Source: Pyrinomonadaceae bacterium | Lineage (GTDB): Bacteria; Acidobacteriota; Blastocatellia; Pyrinomonadales; Pyrinomonadaceae | NCBI GenBank assembly: GCA_013695245.1 | Contig: JACDAW010000478.1 | Span: 1 to 7,897, forward strand | Direction of reading: 5' to 3' | DNA length: 7,897 nt | Shown: positions 1-7,897 of the stretch, piece by piece | How positions within the stretch are numbered: the first letter of the stretch is position 1 | Layout of the letters: the number at the start of each line of letters is the position of its first letter | Program-made: the position numbers and the translations under genes | The notes under the pieces: model-generated | Databases searched by the model: none | The model's input: the letters and a program-made list of their open reading frames with translations, nothing else | Told to the model about the DNA's origin: nothing

Positions 1-2906
<2,906 letters not shown>

Positions 2907-2967
2907 GCTAAAGTCCGCGACGAATTTATGCGCGAATTTTGATTTGATGCCCAAACCTCAAGTGGAT

Positions 2968-3015
2968 AGCATTCGCCGTTCGGAGACGAGCCGTGCGGCG
3001 AATGCTTTCGTTTTT
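2968..3015 (+). terminator. Intrinsic terminator after aconitase
   Basis: A perfect 11-bp stem pairs AGCATTCGCCG (2968-2978) with CGGCGAATGCT (2996-3006). Inside the 17-base loop, CGG (2981-2983) can pair with CCG (2991-2993). The 3' side runs into a T-rich tract, TTTCGTTTTT (3006-3015). It lies about 60 bases after the aconitase stop codon, as expected for a rho-independent terminator of that gene. The T-tract ends only 5 bases before the ATG of the next gene, so the hairpin may also affect expression of the channel gene. Confidence 0.85.
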
Positions 3016-3020
3016 AAGCG

Positions 3021-4184
3021 ATGGCAACGTTTGTTTTAACTTTACTTGGAGCGGGTTTGCTGTTTGTCGTGGTTTACGATGTTTACGCCACGATTCTTCA
3101 TGCACGCGCCCGTGCCGGCCCTGTCAGCGACAAGTTGAATCGGGGCGTCTGGCACATCGCGCGTTGGGTCGGCTTCAAGTTCGCGCGCCCGCGTCGTCAC
3201 CGTCTGCTCAACACCATCGGCCCCCTGTTGTTGCCGCTTCTAATCGCTATCTACATCACGCTGCTCGTTGTCGGCTTTGCGCTTATTTACCTGCCGCGAA
3301 TGCCCGCACAGTTCTCAGTCGCTCCGGGATCGGTGAGTGAACCTTTTATCGAAGCGATCTACTTTAGCAGCGTAACGCTGACGACGGTTGGCTACGGCGA
3401 CATCGTGCCGCGTAGCACCGCGATGCGTCTTGTCGCCTTGGCGCAAGCAGCCACCGGCTTCGCTTTAATATCACTCGCCGTCACATATCTGATCACAGTC
3501 TTCGGCGCGCTGGAGCGCAAACGCGCCGTCGCCCTCTCCTTTTATCATCAAGCCGAAGAGGGGGCGGATGTCGCCGGATTTATCGCGCATCATTTCGTCG
3601 GCAATCGCTTCTTCGGTTTGGAGAACGCGCTCCAACTCGCCTCGCGCGACGTTCAAGAGCTTTCGGAATCGCACGTCGAACACCCCGTTATTCACTTTTT
3701 TCACCCGGTTGAAGTTCATAAAAGTTTGCCGCGCGTGCTGTTTCTCGTGCTTGAAACGAGCACCGTCATTCAATCGTGCCTCGATGAAAACGAATACGTC
3801 GAAACGCACAGTCACCCGGAAGTGCGAACGCTTGAGGCGAGCGCGTATTACGTTCTTAATCAACTCACGGCTTCACTGAAATTAGAGCGCGCCGGAACTG
3901 ATGGAATGGCGGAGACACGGTTTGAAGAATCGCGGCGCTGGGCGCAGCGTTTCAAAGATACGATGGGGCGTTTGACCGAGGCGGGAATCAAAGTGCGCGA
4001 GCAGCGAGATGTAGGCTGGGAGAAATACCGTGCGCGGAGGGAATCTTGGGAGCGCAAGCTTTATCTTTTTTCCGCATATCTCGGCTACGATTGGGATGAG
4101 ATCACGGGCGACCGCGATCTGCGCTACGCCGCCGACGAAGAGATGGAAGCACCGCATTTGGACGCGCCGCACGCGAAACGATAA
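3021..4184 (+). CDS. Two-TM pore potassium channel family protein with large cytoplasmic C-terminus
   Basis: Probable K+ channel of the inner membrane (Ion_trans_2 family), 387 residues. The selectivity filter TTVGYGD is at 121-127, after a pore helix at about 108-120. It is flanked by hydrophobic segments at about 65-90 and 134-160. A further N-terminal hydrophobic segment (about 3-23) makes three predicted membrane passes. Basic stretches at 41-61 probably lie on the cytoplasmic side. Residues 165-387 are soluble and charged, and I see no GxGxxG nucleotide-binding motif of an RCK/TrkA-N domain, so the gating ligand is unknown. The ATG at 3021 is chosen because it opens directly into the first hydrophobic segment, but there is no convincing Shine-Dalgarno site before it; the upstream bases are the terminator T-tract. 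The channel assignment is strong; ion selectivity and physiological role are inferred from the filter alone. Confidence 0.9.
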   Translation: MATFVLTLLGAGLLFVVVYDVYATILHARARAGPVSDKLNRGVWHIARWVGFKFARPRRHRLLNTIGPLLLPLLIAIYITLLVVGFALIYLPRMPAQFSVAPGSVSEPFIEAIYFSSVTLTTVGYGDIVPRSTAMRLVALAQAATGFALISLAVTYLITVFGALERKRAVALSFYHQAEEGADVAGFIAHHFVGNRFFGLENALQLASRDVQELSESHVEHPVIHFFHPVEVHKSLPRVLFLVLETSTVIQSCLDENEYVETHSHPEVRTLEASAYYVLNQLTASLKLERAGTDGMAETRFEESRRWAQRFKDTMGRLTEAGIKVREQRDVGWEKYRARRESWERKLYLFSAYLGYDWDEITGDRDLRYAADEEMEAPHLDAPHAKR

Positions 4185-4233
4185 GGAATAAAAATCAGAA
4201 GTCAGGCGATAGAAAAAGGAGGAGCTTTATTCC
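4185..4233. repeat. Short inverted repeat between convergent genes
   Basis: GGAATAAA (4185-4192), directly after the channel stop codon, is the exact reverse complement of TTTATTCC (4226-4233). The arms are 8 bp and AT-rich, with a 33-base purine-rich loop. It occupies the 73-base gap between two convergent stop codons, where a bidirectional terminator would be expected. The stem is weak and the loop long, so termination activity is uncertain and the match could be chance. No gene is visible in the gap. Confidence 0.3.
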
Positions 4234-4257
4234 GTCTCTACAACTTCTTCCTTGTTG

Positions 4258-5418
4258 CTACGGCAAAAACGAACTACGGTTTTCCCTGCCGATACGCATA
4301 TTTATTAACCAGTGCAACGAGCGCCACCCAAGCGCGCGCGGCGCAAGATATTCGCTCACGAGCGAGGCTTGTTGCTCTTTCTCGTCCTTTGTTTCAAGCC
4401 ACGCCTTACCCGCAAAGCGCAAGTAAAAGAAACTGCTTTCAAGAACATGTCGCTGCTCAACGCGCAAAGCGGCGGGCGCGCCTGTTTCATGCCGAAATCT
4501 AATGTGCAACATGCGCGGGTAGCGCAGTCCGAAGAGATCGCGGCGCATATCGGCTTCAACGAATTGCGCGTCGCAAACAACAAGTTTGTTATCATGAGCG
4601 ATGAACAAACGGGAGACATGTGTCTGCCCGGAATCGCGCCCGGCGTAGCGGTAGAAGACAATCGTGCGATCTGCGAAGTGCGCGCGTCCCCACTGCCATG
4701 CGGCAACGGTTTGCACAAGCGGTCGCCCGTCGCGGTTGTGATCATGATAACCCGTACCGCAAAACTCGTGAGCTTGCTTGCCGCCGTTAGGTTCGACAAG
4801 TATGAGCGTGCCGCTCACATGGCATTTAGGCGCGACCATGTTCCATTCATGTCCTGAAGACGACGGGGCGGGGCGTGCGTCGTTCAACTCTCGGTCGAAG
4901 TCTCCTTCGGAGACGAGCCAATCGAGCGATGCCTGAAGCTTCCTGCCGTGCCTCAGCGTTTCATCAAGTTGCAGGCGGTAGTGAGCTTCGCCGTTCGAGC
5001 GGTGAAGATGGAAGCTGCTATTGCCGATGCGACACGCGGGCGCATCTGTGTTCGCGGAGAAGTGTTCGGATGAAAACTCCTTGATCGTGCGTAAAAAAAC
5101 TTTGCCGTCTCTGTACCACCAGATGGAGACGGCAGGAAACCGTGCGGGCGTAGAAGCGTTGTCCGCACACAATCCTTTTACGCTTCGATTGTAGCGCGGC
5201 GAAAAGATAAAATTGGTAAGGAAGATGACGACGAACACGTCGCGCCCGTCATCGCTCGTCGCGTCGAAGTACCACCATTCGTAAGCTCCGGTCGCCCGGT
5301 CGTTATGCCATACATCGTCGTTAATACTGGAAAACGCGCGAAAGTCTTCGCTGCGATTATGCTCGTTACTGTCGCTGTTCACGCGCCGAAGATTACCTTC
5401 TAACTCGGCAAACCACAA
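4258..5418 (-). CDS. CrtC/AttH-type lipocalin-like protein (carotenoid 1,2-hydratase family)
   Basis: A 386-residue protein resembling the carotenoid 1,2-hydratase (CrtC)/AttH superfamily of double lipocalin-like beta-barrels. Supporting motifs are GAYEWWYFDATSDDG (44-58), followed by a hydrophobic strand and FSPRYN (72-77), then GTGYHDHNRDGRP (221-233) and WQWGRAHF (241-248) in the second half. True CrtC adds water to acyclic carotenoids, but no other carotenoid gene is in the window and many members of this superfamily have no assigned substrate, so the family is better supported than the reaction. No signal peptide or membrane segment is seen. The longest frame starts at TTG (5416-5418). 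An in-frame GTG at 5380-5382 would remove 12 residues and has AGAAGG upstream, though 13 bases away. The conserved domain begins near residue 36, so either start is possible. It is divergent from the aldehyde dehydrogenase. Confidence 0.75.
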   Translation of the reverse strand: MWFAELEGNLRRVNSDSNEHNRSEDFRAFSSINDDVWHNDRATGAYEWWYFDATSDDGRDVFVVIFLTNFIFSPRYNRSVKGLCADNASTPARFPAVSIWWYRDGKVFLRTIKEFSSEHFSANTDAPACRIGNSSFHLHRSNGEAHYRLQLDETLRHGRKLQASLDWLVSEGDFDRELNDARPAPSSSGHEWNMVAPKCHVSGTLILVEPNGGKQAHEFCGTGYHDHNRDGRPLVQTVAAWQWGRAHFADRTIVFYRYAGRDSGQTHVSRLFIAHDNKLVVCDAQFVEADMRRDLFGLRYPRMLHIRFRHETGAPAALRVEQRHVLESSFFYLRFAGKAWLETKDEKEQQASLVSEYLAPRALGWRSLHWLINMRIGRENRSSFLP

Positions 5419-5436
5419 AACGCGCCGGAGACGATC

Positions 5437-5467
5437 TTGGACAGAAACTTTAACGTGATGATAAAAT
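5437..5467 (+). promoter_or_regulatory. Candidate promoter for the aldehyde dehydrogenase
   Basis: TTGGAC (5437-5442) resembles a -35 box and TAAAAT (5462-5467) a -10 box (one mismatch to TATAAT). The 19-base spacer is slightly long. It lies in the 98-base region between divergent start codons and would give a leader of roughly 40 bases. The call rests on consensus matching in an AT-rich stretch only. No clear minus-strand promoter could be picked out for the CrtC-like gene in the same region. Confidence 0.4.
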
Positions 5468-5501
5468 AAGAAAAGTTTTCGTTCGCTACATTCGCAAGTT
5501 T

Positions 5502-5508
5502 AGAGGAG
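5502..5508 (+). promoter_or_regulatory. Ribosome binding site of the aldehyde dehydrogenase
   Basis: AGAGGAG lies 8 bases upstream of the ATG at 5517. It is the best Shine-Dalgarno match before any start codon in the window and fixes this start. Confidence 0.85.
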
Positions 5509-5516
5509 TAAACTTT

Positions 5517-7025
5517 ATGTCCACCGCGCAGCAATCCCCGACCGAAGCCGTTAGACGCTATCAACTTTTTATTGACGGAAAATGGGTGGACGCCGAATCG
5601 GGGAAAACTTTTACGACGCCCAATCCGGCGACGGGCGAGCCGTTAGCGGAAGTCGCCGAAGCTGATGCGGCAGACATTGACAAGGCGGTTGCTGCGGCGC
5701 GGCGGGCGTTTGAAGGTAAATGGTCGCGGCTGAGCGCGCGTGATCGCGGGCGTCTGCTTTTCAAATTAGCCGGACTCGTCGAATCGCACGCGAAAGAACT
5801 CGCTGCGCTTGAAACGGCCGATAACGGCAAGCCGATCCGCGAAACCACGCTCTTTGATCTGCCGCAGGTGGCCGAAAATTTTGAATACTTCGCGGGCGCG
5901 GCGACGAAGATCGAAGGCGAGACGATCCCCGTGCCCGGTCAGATGTTTAACTACACGCTGCGCGAACCCTTGGGCGTTTGCGGGCAGATCATCCCTTGGA
6001 ATTTCCCGCTCTTGATGGCGGCGTGGAAATTAGCTCCCGCGCTCGCGGCCGGAAACACGGTCGTGCTGAAACCCGCCGAGCAAACTCCGGTAACAGCATT
6101 AGAACTCGGAAAGTTAATTCAAGAAGCTGGCTTTCCCGATGGTGTCGTCAATATCGTGCCCGGCTACGGTGAGACGGCGGGCGCAGCGCTTGCGGCACAT
6201 AAAGACATTGATAAGATCGCGTTTACGGGAAGCACAGAAGTCGGTAAAAGGATCGCGCACGCGGCGGCCGATAACCTGACGAAAGTTTCGCTCGAACTCG
6301 GCGGTAAAGCTCCGAACATCGTGTTTGCTGACGCTAATATTGAACAAGCCGTGAGCGGCGCGATGATGGGCATTTTCTATAATCAAGGTCAGGTTTGCTG
6401 CGCCGGTTCGCGCGTCTTCTTACACGAGCGCATCAAAGACGAATTTCTTGATCGCTTTAAGGAACGCGCCGGGAAAGTTAAGGTCGGCGATCCGATGGAG
6501 CAGACGACGTTAATGGGGCCGCAAGTTTCGGAGGAACAGTTGAATCGCATCACGGGCTATGTTGATGTTGCGCGCGAAGAAGGTGCAACCATATTGGCGG
6601 GCGGCGGTCGTCCTGACCTTGAAGGCAACTTGCAGAAAGGATTTTTCTTTCAACCGACGATCTTCAGCGAAGTTCATAACAAGATGCGGGTCGCACAGGA
6701 AGAGATTTTCGGCCCCGTCGCCAGCGTGATCACGTTTAGCGACGAAGAGGATTTGATCCAACAAGCTAATGAAACGATCTACGGCCTCTCCGCTGGCATC
6801 TGGACGCAAGACATCACACGCGCACATCGTTTCGCGCGTGCAATTAAAGCCGGGACAATTTGGATCAACACCTTCAATGTAATGAACGCCGCTTCGCCCT
6901 TCGGCGGCTACAAGCAATCCGGCTACGGGCGCGAAATGGGCAGACACGCTCTTGAGCTTTATACGCAGGTGAAAAGCGTCTGGGTTGATCTCTCCGGCAA
7001 ACCGATGGGCTGGTACGGGAAGTAA
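5517..7025 (+). CDS. NAD(P)-dependent aldehyde dehydrogenase (ALDH1/2-like class)
   Basis: Oxidises an aldehyde to the carboxylic acid with NAD+ or NADP+, probably as a soluble cytoplasmic tetramer. The 502-residue length is typical of the superfamily. Visible active-site residues are Asn162 in PWNFP, Lys185 in LKPAEQ, the cofactor-binding loop FTGSTEVG (236-243), the general base Glu260 in LELGGK, the nucleophile Cys294 in GQVCCAGSR, and Glu396/Phe398 in EEIFGP that contact the nicotinamide ribose. The C-terminal PFGGYKQSGYGRE motif (461-473) is intact. The sequence most resembles broad-specificity ALDH1/ALDH2-type enzymes (EC 1.2.1.3); betaine-aldehyde or other specific substrates cannot be excluded. 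It appears monocistronic, with its own promoter candidate and a strong ribosome binding site. The neighbouring divergent CrtC-like gene does not identify the substrate. Confidence 0.95.
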   Translation: MSTAQQSPTEAVRRYQLFIDGKWVDAESGKTFTTPNPATGEPLAEVAEADAADIDKAVAAARRAFEGKWSRLSARDRGRLLFKLAGLVESHAKELAALETADNGKPIRETTLFDLPQVAENFEYFAGAATKIEGETIPVPGQMFNYTLREPLGVCGQIIPWNFPLLMAAWKLAPALAAGNTVVLKPAEQTPVTALELGKLIQEAGFPDGVVNIVPGYGETAGAALAAHKDIDKIAFTGSTEVGKRIAHAAADNLTKVSLELGGKAPNIVFADANIEQAVSGAMMGIFYNQGQVCCAGSRVFLHERIKDEFLDRFKERAGKVKVGDPMEQTTLMGPQVSEEQLNRITGYVDVAREEGATILAGGGRPDLEGNLQKGFFFQPTIFSEVHNKMRVAQEEIFGPVASVITFSDEEDLIQQANETIYGLSAGIWTQDITRAHRFARAIKAGTIWINTFNVMNAASPFGGYKQSGYGREMGRHALELYTQVKSVWVDLSGKPMGWYGK

Positions 7026-7036
7026 AGGAGGAAGTA

Positions 7037-7136
7037 GGAGGGCGGAAGGATGAAGTGAGGACAAAGCCAAAGGCTTTGAATTAAGAAGATGAATTATTGC
7101 TTCACGCCGCGAAGCGTGTCTGCGCTTTCGCCCTCC
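7037..7136 (+). other. Structured intergenic element (closed multi-branch fold)
   Basis: In the 136-base gap after the aldehyde dehydrogenase, GGAGGGCGGAAG (7037-7048) can pair with CTTTCGCCCTCC (7125-7136) over 12 bp with one G-U pair. Inside it are a perfect 7-bp hairpin, CAAAGCC-AAA-GGCTTTG (7062-7078), and a second short hairpin that can form as GCTTC/GAAGC (7099-7103/7111-7115) or as CACGC/GCGTG. The left side is purine-rich and the right side pyrimidine-rich. Neither hairpin is followed by a T-tract, so it is not a standard terminator. It could be a copy of a dispersed intergenic repeat, an mRNA-stabilising structure or a leader element of the lipoprotein gene. Function is unknown. Confidence 0.45.
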
Positions 7137-7161
7137 GCCTTTCGCTTTTGCTTCTACAGAG

Positions 7162-7512
7162 ATGTTTATGTTTAAGAATCGAAATTTCCTCGCGCTGTTC
7201 ATTCTGGGCTTGACGTTGTTTGCGGCCGGATGCCCGAATCGAACGAGCGTTGGAAGGATCAACGCCGATCCGGGTCGCTACCGAGACAAAGAGGTGGCGA
7301 TTGCCGGGCGCGTCACGGACAGTTATGGCGTGCTTGGCACGGGCGCTTATCAAATTGATGATGGCACGGGAACGCTCTGGGTTGTGACGCGACGCGGCGT
7401 GCCAGCGCGCGGTTCGCGCGTCGGAGCGAGCGGGCATGTTCACACGGGCTTTAGCTTTGGCGGAAGAAGCTTTGGAACGGTTTTAGAAGAACAAAAGCGG
7501 CGCACGAAATAA
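7162..7512 (+). CDS. Small lipoprotein with OB-fold-like domain
   Basis: A 116-residue protein beginning with basic residues (KNR) and a hydrophobic stretch (about 9-22) that ends in LFAAGC. Cys24 is the likely lipidation site of a type II signal peptide; the -3 residue is Ala rather than the more usual Leu, so the lipobox is slightly non-canonical. The mature part (INADPGRYRDKEVAIAGRV, then YQIDDGTGTLWV) has the pattern of bacterial OB-fold domains, in which a Gly-Arg-Val strand is followed by a D-D/G-TG-hydrophobic strand. I infer a periplasmic, membrane-anchored small OB-fold protein of unknown role. A second in-frame ATG at 7168 has AGAG 6 bases upstream and may be the real start, shortening the protein by 2 residues. 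The gene overlaps the next start codon by one base. Confidence 0.8.
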   Translation: MFMFKNRNFLALFILGLTLFAAGCPNRTSVGRINADPGRYRDKEVAIAGRVTDSYGVLGTGAYQIDDGTGTLWVVTRRGVPARGSRVGASGHVHTGFSFGGRSFGTVLEEQKRRTK

Positions 7513-7897
7513 TGGCGGTGGTGAAGAAGCAGGAAGCATCTGAAGAGGAAAGGGCGATCCTTCAAATCCTCGATGAGCGTTTCGCGCGCCTTCATCAAGA
7601 GTCTTGCAAGCTGTTAAGCCTGATCTCAAGCGAGCGTCTTTACGCGCGTCCGCATCAAGTGATGGAGGACTCGGCTTCTCGTTGCGCGTCGGGCGAGCAT
7701 GTCTTGCCTTCGTGTGGCGAACAACTGTTACGCTCGGCGGCCGTTATTGAGCAAACATTTGGCGGCATCACCGCTAATCTCTGGGACGATCCGTTCGAGT
7801 GGACTCTCCCGGAAGAACTTGCGACGCCTGAGCGCGTGCTCGCGTACTTAAACGAGGTGGAGGCGACGAGGCAACGCGGTTTCGCAATCGTAAAAAG
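7512..7897 (+). CDS. DinB-like hypothetical protein, 3' end outside window
   Basis: An open frame of 128 codons runs from ATG 7512-7514 to the right edge with no stop. Its ATG shares one base with the lipoprotein stop (TAATG), a classic arrangement for translational coupling, and no good Shine-Dalgarno site is seen. The protein starts with a charged helix (KKQEASEEERAILQILDERF), continues with a predicted amphipathic helix (residues about 22-43), then GEQLLRSAAVIEQTFGGI and EWTLPEELATPERVLAYLNEVEATRQRGF. This layout resembles DinB-like four-helix-bundle proteins, where a GEHLxH-type motif usually supplies metal-binding histidines. Here the equivalent positions read GEQLLR, so at least that metal site looks lost. 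The family call is tentative. No signal peptide is seen, so it is probably cytoplasmic, unlike its lipoprotein partner. Confidence 0.7.
   Translation, partial: MAVVKKQEASEEERAILQILDERFARLHQESCKLLSLISSERLYARPHQVMEDSASRCASGEHVLPSCGEQLLRSAAVIEQTFGGITANLWDDPFEWTLPEELATPERVLAYLNEVEATRQRGFAIVK

Noticed and set aside
4312..4857. 181-codon plus-strand open frame opposite the CrtC-like gene
   Set aside because: It is antisense to a gene with clear family motifs, and its product shows no domain or plausible start signal.
2979..4919. 14-base direct repeat TTCGGAGACGAGCC at 2979-2992 and 4906-4919
   Set aside because: One copy is a terminator loop and the other lies within codons of the CrtC-like gene; with only two copies and no flanking similarity, chance is the simplest explanation.
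7024..7058. Strong Shine-Dalgarno-like AAAGGAGG just after the aldehyde dehydrogenase stop
   Set aside because: The nearest downstream ATG (7050) is followed by a stop after two codons, so no gene uses it; the region is simply purine-rich.
7089..7175. 28-codon open frame overlapping the lipoprotein start, possible leader peptide
   Set aside because: Its composition mirrors the pyrimidine-rich intergenic repeat arm, it lacks a well-spaced ribosome binding site, and nothing supports translation.

Overview
The window is about 7.9 kb of ordinary, gene-dense bacterial chromosome with moderately high GC. The strong Shine-Dalgarno site before the aldehyde dehydrogenase, the lipobox protein and the AcnA-type aconitase fit a Gram-negative aerobic heterotroph. 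The protein style suggests an Acidobacteriota-like organism, possibly Blastocatellia. That placement is an impression from the sequences, not the result of a search.

Layout from left to right: a nearly complete aconitase gene (acnA-type, + strand) enters from the left edge and ends at 2906. A clear intrinsic-terminator hairpin (2968-3015) follows. Only 5 bases after its T-tract, a two-TM-pore potassium channel gene (3021-4184, +) begins. It converges on a minus-strand gene of the carotenoid 1,2-hydratase (CrtC)/AttH lipocalin-like family (4258-5418), across a 73-base gap holding a short inverted repeat. A 98-base divergent promoter region separates that gene from an NAD(P)-dependent aldehyde dehydrogenase (5517-7025, +). 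Next comes a 136-base intergenic stretch that can fold into a closed multi-branch structure. It leads into a small OB-fold-like lipoprotein gene (7162-7512). The lipoprotein stop codon overlaps the start of a DinB-like hypothetical gene that runs off the right edge (7512-7897).

The genes do not form one pathway. Aconitase is a TCA-cycle enzyme, the channel is a membrane ion-transport protein, the CrtC-like protein and the aldehyde dehydrogenase may act on lipophilic or aldehyde substrates, and only the last two genes look like a translationally coupled pair. I see no CRISPR array, tRNA, rRNA, insertion sequence, phage gene or defence system. No clearly undescribed system is visible. The best leads are modest: the structured intergenic element at 7037-7136, the terminator placed against the channel start codon, the Thr/Ser/Ala-rich insertion in aconitase, and the channel's large non-RCK-looking C-terminal domain.
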